Part shown: positions 56,373-64,000 of the stretch, piece by piece
How the letters are laid out: each line of letters starts with the position of its first letter
Numbering within the stretch: position 1 is the stretch's first letter
Source of the DNA: CAWCBG01 sp963793845
GTDB taxonomy: Bacteria; Acidobacteriota; Terriglobia; Terriglobales; Acidobacteriaceae
Length of the DNA stretch: 64,000 bases
NCBI GenBank assembly: GCA_963793845.1
Contig: CAWCBG010000002.1
Location: forward strand, 868,001 to 932,000
Reading direction: 5' to 3'
The notes under the pieces: generated by a model
What the model was told of the DNA's origin: nothing
The model's database searches: none
Seen by the model: the letters and a program-made list of their open reading frames with translations, nothing else
Program-made: the position numbers and the translations under genes

Positions 56373-57041
56373 ATGAGCCAGGAAATTTTCGATGCAATCC
56401 GCGCCAACGATAAAGAAGCGGTCGCCGGGCTGCTGGGAGCGAATGCGCAGTTGGCCCATGCGCGCAATGGGGCGGGTGTCTCTGCCTTGATGCAGGCGCG
56501 CTACGAGTTCAAGTTTGAGATCCTCGACCTCATCCGGCAGGCCGCGGGAGAGCTCGACATATTTGAAGCGGCGGCGTTAGGCGATGTGCCGCGCGTGCGC
56601 GAGCTGCTGCGGGCCGATCCCGCCCTCGCCACCGCCTACAGTCTTGACGGATACACCGCGCTTCAGTTTGCCTGCTTCTTCGGACAGCCCGAAGCAGTGA
56701 AGGAACTGGCGTCGCGAGGATCCGACCTGAACGCGGTTTCGAAGAACACGATGCGCGTCGCAGTCATCAACACTGCCGCGGCCTCGCAGAACGTGGAGAT
56801 CGTGAAAACAGTGCTGCAGGCGGGAGCGGATCCCAATCATCAGCAGCAGGCCGGCTACACCGCCCTGCATGAGGCCGCTTCGCACAACAATGTCGCGATG
56901 GCTCAGGCGTTGCTCGACGCGGGCGCAGACCGCAACATCCGTAGCGACGATGGCAAGACCGCGGCCGACATGGCGAGGGAAGCGGGCCATGCCGAAATGC
57001 TGGCTCTGCTGGAAGCGGGAGCACAAGCTGCGAAGGTGTAG
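56373..57041 (+). CDS. Ankyrin repeat protein
   Basis: 222 residues with about five to six ankyrin repeats, clearest at GYTALQFACFFGQPEAVKEL, GYTALHEAASHNNVAMAQALLDAG and DGKTAADMAREAGHAEMLALL. No signal peptide, hence cytosolic. Proteins of this type mediate protein contacts; a regulatory or sensory role for the preceding hydrolase is a guess. GGAAGG before the ATG serves as ribosome binding site. Confidence 0.93.
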   Translation: MSQEIFDAIRANDKEAVAGLLGANAQLAHARNGAGVSALMQARYEFKFEILDLIRQAAGELDIFEAAALGDVPRVRELLRADPALATAYSLDGYTALQFACFFGQPEAVKELASRGSDLNAVSKNTMRVAVINTAAASQNVEIVKTVLQAGADPNHQQQAGYTALHEAASHNNVAMAQALLDAGADRNIRSDDGKTAADMAREAGHAEMLALLEAGAQAAKV

Positions 57042-57327
57042 CCTCGAATAATCTGGCCTTCAGTCTCGAACGTTATCTGGACCGCCCGGCCGCGAACTTG
57101 AAAGGTCCGCTCCACCCGGTCGTCGCGCCGCAAACTTCCTTTAGGAGCCCGACTGAGGTGAGCTGTTTACCAAATCGTACATTGGCGTGAATCCCGCGGC
57201 GCGCAGATCTCTCGAGCACATTGCGGTTAAGCGCGGTACCCCCCTCCCCCCTCTCATCCTCGGATCGGGAAAAATCTGGCATTTATCAATGACTTAGCAG
57301 GATTTCATCGCCTGTAAGTCTCTGCGG

Positions 57328-57420
57328 CTCAAGATTTTACCTATAAACCCAATGAGATCAAGATTTTGCAGCGATCCGTGCAAAATCTTGATTCCCTTGG
57401 AGTTAAAGGTCAAAATCTTG
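57328..57420. repeat. CAAGATTTTG repeat cluster with 14-bp inverted repeat
   Basis: CTCAAGATTTTACCTATAAACCC (57328-57350) is followed by ATCAAGATTTTGCA (57357-57370) and its exact inverted copy TGCAAAATCTTGAT (57379-57392) with an 8-nt loop. Another CAAAATCTTG lies at 57411-57420. The words CCTATAAACCC and CTCAAGATTTTG also occur at 14661-14689 and 1409-1420. Confidence 0.7.
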
Positions 57421-57710
57421 AGCGCCAAGGACTTAGCTACGATTTTCTCCAGACCGGTCGGAATCTCTATTGGCGCCAGGGTTAACACGCCGGAAGGCGT
57501 CCATGGCTGAATTTCAAAGAGCCTCTACCTCTATTCCGGTTCCGCACTGGGCGGAAAAGGGCGAAGACACACAACTCCCTTGCCCTCGCACTTCCAAAGT
57601 AGAGGTAATAGGACGACGGCGGCTAGTGCACAGATCACAGGCGTATGTGATAAGGGAAACGCCCTCTCAGGATTTTGGGGCCGCCGGTAGTCGCGGGCTT
57701 TACGCCCTCT

Positions 57711-57886
57711 GGTCGAAATGACAACGATAAAGGCATGACTTGTGGCCAATAGCTAACATCTCTTTTCCGTCATTCCGACCAAGGCCTTCGGGCCGCGCGG
57801 AGGAACCTGCTGTCCTGACATGGGCAGCAATGCTGGGCGACAGCGGGTTTCTCCACTCCGGGCTTACGCCCTCCGGTCGAAATGAC
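57711..57886. repeat. Dispersed repeat copies (GTCATTCCGACC family)
   Basis: GTCATTCCGACC (57769-57780) with GGAGGAACCTGCTGTC (57799-57814) matches the copy at 10794-10836. GGTCGAAATGAC (57711-57722 and 57875-57886) is the related opposite orientation, followed both times by AACGAT(A/T)AAGG. It appears to be two tandem composite units. Confidence 0.65.
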
Positions 57887-58069
57887 AACGATTAAGGTAT
57901 GACTGGCAGCCCAACAGCCAACAGCTCTTATTCGTCATCTCGACGAGGCCTACGGAGACTGTGTCCCAACCGCAAATGAAAATCCGCGGTGGAGCACGAC
58001 CGTTGATCTCTGAACAAATAGCCGCGCAGTGGGAAAAATGTGAGGGAGGCTGCGAGGTTAACGTGCACT

Positions 58070-58492
58070 TCAGGAACTCTGTTCCGCCTCTTCCGCCAGG
58101 GTGGGTTGGGAATGTCGGCGCAGGATGAGCGACCCGGTCAGCACGGCGCAGGTGAGGAAGAACACTCTCAACCAGTTGGCATGCAGGACGGGATCGCCAA
58201 GCAGAATGCGCACCAGCCCAAATGCGGCACTCGAGGCGCAGAAGGCGAAGTAAAGCTTTTCCTTGGCTCCCGCCGAAGCCCATAGGAGAATCACCAGCAC
58301 GGTGGTCACGACCGTGTAGATGGCCAGCAGGACGATGCCGGCGGTGGCTTTCTGTCCGTGCATCGAGAACGCGGCGGCATGCGACAGCGCTAACTGCAAC
58401 GCGGCAACCAGCAGAAAGAATACCGAGTGCACCAGCGCAATGATGGCGCGTTTGCGATTGGTGATGATGGCGAATCTGTCCATGAAATTCAT
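58070..58492 (-). CDS. Small four-helix membrane protein
   Basis: 140 residues from ATG 58492, with hydrophobic segments at about 13-35, 46-65, 72-90 and 102-120 (ALVHSVFFLLVAALQLAL; AGIVLLAIYTVVTTVLVILLW; FAFCASSAAFGLVRILL; WLRVFFLTCAVLTGSLIL). No family motif is recognised. An upstream frame to 58555 is possible but less likely because it adds a polar arginine-rich stretch. It is flanked by repeat-rich DNA downstream and a VapBC pair upstream. Confidence 0.65.
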   Translation of the reverse strand: MNFMDRFAIITNRKRAIIALVHSVFFLLVAALQLALSHAAAFSMHGQKATAGIVLLAIYTVVTTVLVILLWASAGAKEKLYFAFCASSAAFGLVRILLGDPVLHANWLRVFFLTCAVLTGSLILRRHSQPTLAEEAEQSS

Positions 58493-58618
58493 CGTGATCT
58501 GCGCGCTCCAACGTGCGGAAGCGGCTAAGAGTATTTTGCGGCGAGGGTCGCACACTGGGCTGTGACAGGTGTCACAAGAGGAAGTTTTTTGGGCTTGTTG
58601 GGAGTGGATGCGCGCGAA

Positions 58619-59026
58619 TCATCGAGTCCAGTTTTGAACCTTCAGCCCCCGCACCCTGCGGAATTCCCTTTCGTTGTTGGTAACGAGCGTCAACCCCGAA
58701 CCGACAGCATGGGCGGCGATCCACAAGTCGTTGTTGCCTATCATCGCCCCCGCCAACTCCAACTCTGCGCGAATCGTGCCGTACGCAGAGGCAGCGGTTT
58801 CCGGCAGTGGGAGCGCCGGCAACAGTTGCATCAGTTCTTGTAACTGTTCGAGCGCTGTGGACCGTAGCCGGCTCTTCTCGGCTCCATACAGCAGCTCGCC
58901 ATAGGTGATGACCGAGAGAGCAGCCTCGCCAGGGCGAAGCCGTCGAAAGCGTCGCAGAACTTCCTCCGGCCTTTTCTGCCGTATGTAAATGCAGATGTTG
59001 GTATCGAGCAGATAACGCGTCTGCAT
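58619..59026 (-). CDS. vapC: VapC-type PIN-domain toxin
   Basis: 135 residues. PIN acidic residues are Asp8 (LLDTNICIYI), Glu44 (SVITYGELLYGAEKS) and Asp100 (IGNNDLWIAAHA); the last motif is TNN (VTNNEREFRRV), typical of VapC. An RNase that usually cuts initiator tRNA or rRNA. Its ATG shares one base with the antitoxin stop. Confidence 0.95.
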   Translation of the reverse strand: MQTRYLLDTNICIYIRQKRPEEVLRRFRRLRPGEAALSVITYGELLYGAEKSRLRSTALEQLQELMQLLPALPLPETAASAYGTIRAELELAGAMIGNNDLWIAAHAVGSGLTLVTNNEREFRRVRGLKVQNWTR

Positions 59027-59256
59027 TACAGCCCCTTGCGCTTCTGCGGCTTGTCGTCTTTGCGCGAAGGGATTTCAAGGTCATCGGGCAAACCAGCCAG
59101 CAGATCGAACGCCCGAACCAGGTCCTTATCTCTTTCGCGCAAGACGATTTCATCGCCGCGGCGAAAGATTTCGACCTCCTGGCTGGCCAGCCGAAACTGC
59201 TTCGGCAGCCGCACTGCCTGGCTGTTGCCCGACTTGAACACCCGTGCCGTGCTCAT
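59026..59256 (-). CDS. vapB: VapB-type antitoxin
   Basis: 76 residues from ATG 59256: an AbrB-like swapped-hairpin domain (TARVFKSGNSQAVRLPKQFRL, EIFRRGDEIVLRER) and a C-terminal toxin-binding tail. It is encoded before the toxin, with the TAATG junction expected of coupled pairs. Two tandem 13-bp repeats lie just upstream, the likely operator. Confidence 0.95.
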   Translation of the reverse strand: MSTARVFKSGNSQAVRLPKQFRLASQEVEIFRRGDEIVLRERDKDLVRAFDLLAGLPDDLEIPSRKDDKPQKRKGL

Positions 59257-59270
59257 CGCGCTCCTCCATA

Positions 59271-59296
59271 AAGTATATACGTCAAGTATACACGTC
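59271..59296. promoter_or_regulatory. VapB operator, two tandem 13-bp repeats
   Basis: AAGTATATACGTC (59271-59283) and AAGTATACACGTC (59284-59296) are adjacent direct repeats with one difference, each containing a GTATAC-like palindromic core. They sit 15 bases before vapB, where the antitoxin or complex would repress the operon. Confidence 0.6.
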
Positions 59297-59415
59297 GTGC
59301 ATGGGGAGCACGGGGGAGACTGACTGGCGAGAGGCGAAGGGCGAAACAGCGGATTTCCGTGCACCGGCGCCTTACAGGCAAAACCCTCGCGCGGAGGCGA
59401 GGGCTGCGAAAACTC

Positions 59416-59490
<75 letters not shown>

Positions 59491-59869
59491 TCGGCAGCCT
59501 TGATTATAGCGAACATGCGAATAGCCGGGCAAATACCGGCGTGGCTCCTCGGGCTCGCAGTTGCCACGGCGACACTGCATAGAGGGAGGGCTCTACATCT
59601 GGCAGGTGTCCGACACCTTCTTCAAGTCGGAGATCACGAGAGTCCGGGTCTTGTTCTTCTTAGCAGGAACCATACCGTCTCTTCCGGGACTCGATCAAAT
59701 TTTCCACTACTACCCAGCATTCCGCCTTCGGCTTCATGCTGGGCAGATTATGCCGCTCCTACGGAGCTGATTTTTCGCAGCCGCGTTCCACAGTTACTCA
59801 TAAACGTCAGTACTCACACAGACTCCAACGGCCAGCTCTGCCATCGAGTCCACTTATGCGAGAGGTTTT
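59491..59869. other. Intergenic, no gene recognised
   Basis: About 380 bases between tRNA-Gly and the lipase gene, without convincing ORFs. A short GGTGTCCGACACC hairpin at about 59604-59616 is the only clear structure. Confidence 0.35.
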
Positions 59870-60868
59870 CTAGCCGGAGCTGGCGCAAAGGCGGGAATGA
59901 ATGCCCCTCACACGGGCCACAGCGGCTGTTACCAGCTTCGCCCCCAGCAGCGATAGGTAGTTCAGGTGGGAGTGCTGCTGGGCGACCTGCCACAGAAAGA
60001 TGGCGTCGCCAATCGGGTCAAAGTCGGCTGCCGATTTGTCAGCCTGGAATGGCCAGATAATATGCCCCGTCAGTTCGTGATCGGTGCCGACAGTCGCATA
60101 TTCATTGCCGACCTTGCTGATGGCGAAATCGAGGATGTCCTTTATGTCTTGCGGGCAGGGCAAAAACCCTTGATAGTAGGTCTCAATCGTCGCCAGGGTC
60201 GTCCATGCGTTGGGCACGGCGTCAAGGTTGTCATAGATGCGGAAAGCCATTCCGTTGGCTACGAACAGTCCGTTGAAGTAGCTCTGAAATCCCGCATCGC
60301 CAGGACTTGGAGCTGCGAAGGTATAAACCTTGACGCGGGCCGGATCGCCCAGCGTATTGGCTACCAGCGGGGCGACAGCGCTGGCGAGGCAGCCTCCGAG
60401 ACTGTGGCCAGTGACATAGACAGTCGCATCCGCCGGAAACGTCTGCGAGTTGAAGAAATCAAGGAAATTGAGACCCTGCAGGACCAGCAGGCCCAGCAGG
60501 GTCCCTTCAGCAATATTTCCTGCATTGAGCGCGGGATACGGCACAAGCGTAAGCAGGGAAGCAAAGTCTTCGATCCAATCTAGTATGAAAGACCAGTCCG
60601 TGCCTCGGACGACGACGGCGTACTGATTCAACGAGGTATTACCGGCAATGTACAGCATGTTCGCCCGGTCCGAACTCAGAGCCGGTCCCCAGGCCACACT
60701 CCACCCCGGAGCGACGGAGCTCAGAGAAGTATTAATGTCTCCCAGCATCCGTTGCTCCTGTTGCGGAATGGTTTCCCCCGGTTTAGGACTCTCGTCGACG
60801 TAGGCCAATCCGGAAAACTGCATCAGTAACTGGGCTTCCGTATTCGAATAACCGGATGACAAAGACAT
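59870..60868 (-). CDS. Class-3 lipase-family alpha/beta hydrolase
   Basis: 332 residues, no clear signal peptide. The nucleophile Ser156 is in VTGHSLGGCLAS. Upstream VVVRGTDWSFILDWIEDF resembles the oxyanion region of Lipase_3 proteins (PF01764), and the DxxP segment and terminal His of the triad should lie in KVYTFAAPSPGDAGF and GTDHELTGHIIW. Substrate ranges in the family from triglycerides to phospholipids. It shares orientation with the CxxCH protein upstream, 170 bases away. Confidence 0.88.
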   Translation of the reverse strand: MSLSSGYSNTEAQLLMQFSGLAYVDESPKPGETIPQQEQRMLGDINTSLSSVAPGWSVAWGPALSSDRANMLYIAGNTSLNQYAVVVRGTDWSFILDWIEDFASLLTLVPYPALNAGNIAEGTLLGLLVLQGLNFLDFFNSQTFPADATVYVTGHSLGGCLASAVAPLVANTLGDPARVKVYTFAAPSPGDAGFQSYFNGLFVANGMAFRIYDNLDAVPNAWTTLATIETYYQGFLPCPQDIKDILDFAISKVGNEYATVGTDHELTGHIIWPFQADKSAADFDPIGDAIFLWQVAQQHSHLNYLSLLGAKLVTAAVARVRGIHSRLCASSG

Positions 60869-60940
60869 GACTCCCTCCTGTAGCGATCAAAGATCGACAG
60901 CTTGGTTAAGGGAATCTCTGAACAAGTTTTCGCACCTCAA

Positions 60941-61000
60941 CCCCAGGGCTAAAAGCCCCTGAGGATGATCAGCGTCTTAGAGCTGGCCAAAGGCCAGCTC
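60941..61000. repeat. Two intergenic hairpins upstream of the lipase
   Basis: CCCCAGGGCTAAAAGCCCCTGAGG (60941-60964) is an imperfect hairpin of the widely scattered Acidobacterial AGGGGCTAAAAGCCCCT type. GAGCTGGCC-AAA-GGCCAGCTC (60980-61000) is a perfect 9-bp stem. They lie between the cytochrome-like and lipase genes. Confidence 0.55.
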
Positions 61001-61038
61001 TACCACCAAGTTACTATTCAAGTTCTGGGGCCTCTCGA

Positions 61039-62298
61039 TCAATGTTTCTTCACTTTCTTATTACTGGCCGAGGTGGTGCAGGTCTGGAGTCCCCCACCGC
61101 CCTGCACATCCGGACACGCCAGCCCCAACGACCAAACGAAGTCGCGCGCAATCCAACCTGTGGGTATTTGATATTGCGGCCCAACCTGTTCGTTAATCTC
61201 GGTTATACCGTCGGTGCCATTGTTCTCAATCGACGAAACCGAGTGGCAGGTGATGCACGAAGCTGTGTTGAAAGTTTGACCAACGTTTTCGCCCTCAATG
61301 ATGGAATTACCAAGATAAGTAGGTGCTCCGGTCGCGGTCGTAAACGTGGTCTGAACGCCGTCCAGCCTGTAGTTGAGGAACTCGCTGGGGAGGTTCGCCT
61401 GTTTTATCAGGGCCGCCACCGCCGCCGTTGGCTGAGTGAAACCGTTGGAGCCTCCACTGCTGGTCGCCGGATTCGATCCCCAGGGATCGTTGCAGGGACC
61501 AAAGGTTTGGCAGCGCAGCGGGTTGGTGGTCATGCTCTGCGGCTCGAAGGTTGCCCACACCCAGTCCTTCAGCAGCTTCGAAATGATATGAACGCCGGCC
61601 ATCGCGTAACAGGTGCCGCCGATAGTCTCGACGTGAACGCCGGCCGGTGGATTGGCGCAAGTGAACGGCGTCTGGAAGTCGGTGGAGGGAATCCAGTCCA
61701 CTTTGATCTCCACCGCAGACATTGGGAACTCGATATCCGTGCCCTTCTGAGCGGCGGCGGTTTGCGGCGGCCGAGTCTCATACTGCTGTCCGGTGATGAA
61801 GCCCCGCGCGGCCGGATTGATATGGACCTCCTCGCAAATGATCGGGGTAGTGATGAGAGGAGGAGAGGGCGGACTCGCCGGCGGACCGCCCATCGCGTTG
61901 CATTGCGAACTGGGGATGAGTTCGGCGGCGCTCGGATGGAGCCGTTTCATCCGGGCAAGAGCGAGAGGACTGCCATGCAGGCGGTTGCCGATGATGTGCT
62001 CCTGCAATCCCGCTCCAGCGACGCCGTTGGCCGGATAAAGCGTGCTCTGTTCGATCCATGTTTCCCATACCAGCTGACCTTTGCTGGCCTGGCAATTCGC
62101 GGCGACGAAGAGCTCCCATGCTGTCTGCTCCGGCGTCGCGGCCATTTTTGTGGGGAAGGTGCAGGCAGAGTTGGCGGGCGCCGCACTGACGGTTGGAATC
62201 AGCGACCACCGGACATCACCTGAGGTTCCTGCTCCGAAGTAAGTTTTTGTGCCAACCGAGAGCAGCAGCGCAACGACAATGTAGATTCCTTTTCTCAT
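61039..62298 (-). CDS. Exported protein with one heme c motif
   Basis: 419 residues with an N-terminal export-type segment (GIYIVVALLLSVGTKTYF). A single CxxCH (ASCITCHSVSSI) lies about 60 residues before the C-terminus and should bind one heme c. Several Cys pairs elsewhere (CTFPTK, ANCQASK, CNAMGG, CEEVH) may form disulfides. There are repeated Pro/Ser/Thr-rich loops and a WE.W segment (VWETWIEQSTLYP). It is not a known cytochrome family to me. It lies 60 bases downstream of the small cyt-c-like gene and 170 bases upstream of the lipase. Confidence 0.7.
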   Translation of the reverse strand: MRKGIYIVVALLLSVGTKTYFGAGTSGDVRWSLIPTVSAAPANSACTFPTKMAATPEQTAWELFVAANCQASKGQLVWETWIEQSTLYPANGVAGAGLQEHIIGNRLHGSPLALARMKRLHPSAAELIPSSQCNAMGGPPASPPSPPLITTPIICEEVHINPAARGFITGQQYETRPPQTAAAQKGTDIEFPMSAVEIKVDWIPSTDFQTPFTCANPPAGVHVETIGGTCYAMAGVHIISKLLKDWVWATFEPQSMTTNPLRCQTFGPCNDPWGSNPATSSGGSNGFTQPTAAVAALIKQANLPSEFLNYRLDGVQTTFTTATGAPTYLGNSIIEGENVGQTFNTASCITCHSVSSIENNGTDGITEINEQVGPQYQIPTGWIARDFVWSLGLACPDVQGGGGLQTCTTSASNKKVKKH

Positions 62299-62358
62299 AC
62301 TTCACTCCTTTCTAGTCTGAGTAGTCTTACTTTGTCAGAGGAACGTGGGGGCATTCGA

Positions 62359-62610
62359 CTAAGGCTGATAGCCTCCCGCCATCCACGATGTGAAGAGCGC
62401 AATCTGATCGGCGCTCCACGGAGACTCCGGCGGAGGCGGCATGATCGGGTGAGTTGTTCCGTTGAGGCGATCCAGGACCTTCTGAGCGTTGGCGGGAACC
62501 GACATGTAGCTGTACTCGGCGAGCATCACGCCCATCTGTGCCATGTGAGGAATGTCAGTGGTTGTGCTGAACAAGGGAAGAATGTCAGCAGCGAAAGAGA
62601 CGGTGGCCAT
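62359..62610 (-). CDS. Small cytochrome c-like domain protein lacking CxxCH
   Basis: 83 residues from ATG 62610 (AGGAGA upstream). The sequence (ADILPLFSTTTDIPHM ..., MPPPPESPWSADQIALFTSWMAGG) has the spacing of a c-type cytochrome domain, ending in the usual DQI.LF..W...G helix, but has no CxxCH. DIPHM stands where the heme-binding motif would be, so heme binding would be non-covalent or absent. It is likely co-transcribed with the CxxCH protein 60 bases downstream. No signal peptide is visible, which is odd for this fold. Confidence 0.55.
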   Translation of the reverse strand: MATVSFAADILPLFSTTTDIPHMAQMGVMLAEYSYMSVPANAQKVLDRLNGTTHPIMPPPPESPWSADQIALFTSWMAGGYQP

Positions 62611-62904
62611 TCCGATTCTCCTGATTCGCAAGCACGGTTGCGGTGATTCGTTTTCAGTGGCTGACTGGCTGACGAGTTGGGCGCGCATCCCTGGAGGGGA
62701 GCAACGTCTTCGAAGAACATCTACTCCGCTGTCGGGGGATAAGGGGAATAACCCGCGGAGCGCAAGAGTAAGCACAACTAGTAAGAGTGTGGGGGATATT
62801 GCTCCCCCACACTTCCTGTGTCAAGAGACACAAAAGTGCCAGATTGAGCAGGTAGGGCGTGGTTGGGGAGTCAGCGTAGGGAAGCCGAATTCGGGTTCGA
62901 TGCT

Positions 62905-64000
62905 CTATGCCTGGATGCTCACTTTTACCATCTTCTTGCCGGCTCGCAGGGTGAACTCGGTGCCGGGTTTCACGGTGACGACCAGTTCAGTCTTGAGGTC
63001 CCCGTCGAGCTTTACGGCGTTCTGTTTGACTTTGCGCAGGCCATCGCTCACCGAAGTGGCAAGTCCGGTACGTGCCAGCAGCTTGTCCAGCTTCACCTGC
63101 AGCATGCCATTGTCACTGGCTGCATTGGGCGCGGCAACATCGTCGAATTTCACGCTGATGACGGGCAGGTCTTCCGGAGTCTCGTCCTTCTGGAACATGC
63201 GCGACCAGTCGGCAGCGGCCTGCTCGGCAGCCTCTTTCGAGTGGAAGTCGGCCACGATGCGCTTGCCCAGATCCTGCTTCAGCTTCATGGGATGCGCCGC
63301 ACCGCTGGTTGCATCGGCCTTCATGCGCTCGATCTCGGCAGTCGTTACGTCGGTGAGCAGCTCGTAGTAACGCCACATCAGCTCGTCGGAGATGGACATG
63401 ATCTTGCCGAACATCTCCTGCGGCGGCTCGGTGATGCCGATGTAGTTGCCGTAGGACTTCGACATCTTCTGCACGCCGTCGGTGCCTTCCAGCAGCGGCA
63501 TGGTGAGCACGATCTGCGGCGGCTGGTCGTAGTCGCGCTGCAGCTGACGGCCCATGAGCAGGTTGAATTTCTGATCGGTGCCACCGAGCTCGACGTCGGC
63601 ATGCAGCGCTACCGAGTCATAACCCTGCGCGATGGGATAGAGCAGCTCGTGCATGGCGATGGGGCGCTCTTCGGTGAAGCGCTTGTGAAAGTCCTCGCGC
63701 TCCAGCATCTGTGAGACGGTGAACTTCGCGGCGAGACGCACAAAGCCTTCGTAGTCGAGCTTGCCCAGCCACTCGCTGTTGAAACGGACTTCGGTCTTGT
63801 GCGCATCGAGGATCTTGAAGACCTGCGCCTTGTAGGTTTCAGCATTGGCGTCAATCTGTTCGCGCGACAGCGGCGGCCGGGTCGCGGAGCGGCCAGTCGG
63901 ATCTCCGATGAGCGAAGTGAAGTCGCCGATCAGAAAGATGACGGTGTGACCCATGTCCTGAAAGTGCTTGAGCTTGCGCATCAGGACGGTGTGGCCGAGA
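62905..64000 (-). CDS. tyrS: Tyrosyl-tRNA synthetase, N-terminus outside window
   Basis: The frame is open to the window end, so the first part of the protein is missing. The HIGH-type motif reads LGHTVLMRKLKHFQDMGH, then LIGDFTSLIGDPTGRS, DVELGGTDQKFNLLMGRQLQ (tyrosine binding) and KMSKSYGNYIG (KMSKS). An S4 RNA-binding domain ends the chain (LRKVKQNAVKLDGDLK). Cytosolic, essential. Confidence 0.96.
   Translation of the reverse strand, partial: LGHTVLMRKLKHFQDMGHTVIFLIGDFTSLIGDPTGRSATRPPLSREQIDANAETYKAQVFKILDAHKTEVRFNSEWLGKLDYEGFVRLAAKFTVSQMLEREDFHKRFTEERPIAMHELLYPIAQGYDSVALHADVELGGTDQKFNLLMGRQLQRDYDQPPQIVLTMPLLEGTDGVQKMSKSYGNYIGITEPPQEMFGKIMSISDELMWRYYELLTDVTTAEIERMKADATSGAAHPMKLKQDLGKRIVADFHSKEAAEQAAADWSRMFQKDETPEDLPVISVKFDDVAAPNAASDNGMLQVKLDKLLARTGLATSVSDGLRKVKQNAVKLDGDLKTELVVTVKPGTEFTLRAGKKMVKVSIQA

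Larger units (their letters stand above)
57042..58069. other. Repeat-rich gene-free region
   Basis: About 1 kb without a convincing gene between the ankyrin gene and the convergent membrane gene. It contains the CAAGATTTTG cluster (57328-57420) and a set of GTCATTCCGACC/GGTCGAAATGAC words in both orientations (57711-57886). It looks like a landing area for dispersed repeats. Confidence 0.6.

Overview
The window is bacterial chromosome from an Acidobacteriota member of the Terriglobia, close to Candidatus Koribacter. The evidence is the subgroup-1-like 16S rRNA, a VWFA-related Acidobacterial-domain protein (33982-35733), and dispersed intergenic repeats of a kind common in this phylum. Composition is moderately GC-rich and most genes are typical chromosomal housekeeping or accessory genes.

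Layout. 1-2520 is the right-hand edge of an integrated element: the C-terminal part of a primase/helicase-like (DUF3987-type) protein, a tyrosine recombinase with a 1-nt frameshift, and a 3' tRNA-Pro fragment lacking its 5' acceptor strand, which marks attR. 2600-3900 holds an ICMT-like methyltransferase and a broken secreted cupin. 4540-10785 is a complete rRNA operon (16S, tRNA-Ile, tRNA-Ala, 23S, 5S, terminator) whose spacer contains several copies of a TTGTCAG-rich inverted-repeat module. 10800-14980 is accessory: a decayed nucleotidyltransferase/antitoxin-like pair, small hypothetical genes and a gene-poor stretch. 14980-21500 holds an orphan LolD-like ATPase, a LOG-family protein, a PP2C phosphatase, a large membrane protein and a membrane-anchored GcvH-like protein.

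22159-26902 is a five-gene operon: RsbRD-N-like protein, CoA-transferase, 2x[4Fe-4S] ferredoxin, 2-oxoacid:ferredoxin oxidoreductase alpha, and a fused beta-gamma subunit. It links CoA-ester formation to ferredoxin-dependent 2-oxoacid chemistry. 27330-31132 is an ABC-2 exporter with a DesK/DesR-like two-component pair. 32014-35733 has a MltF-like transglycosylase and the VWFA protein. 35821-37925 has purM and ppa. 38133-42158 is a TetR-controlled HlyD/ABC-2 efflux operon with translationally coupled 4-bp overlaps.

42267-53733 is mostly core metabolism: efp, acyP, apt, purN, a family-4 uracil-DNA glycosylase, coaBC, rpoZ, gmk, yicC and an MsbA-like ABC exporter. It is interrupted by a VapBC-type toxin-antitoxin pair. 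54137-64000 has a HerA-like ATPase, an isochorismatase-like hydrolase, an ankyrin protein, a repeat-rich gap, a second VapBC pair, tRNA-Gly, a class-3 lipase beside a CxxCH protein, and the C-terminal part of tyrS.

At least six otherwise conserved genes carry 1-2 nt frameshifts (integrase, cupin, nucleotidyltransferase, DUF6632 protein, ABC-2 permease, SnoaL-like protein), two of them in short homopolymers. Assembly error must be excluded before any is treated as a true pseudogene. No CRISPR array and no recognisable phage structural genes were seen.
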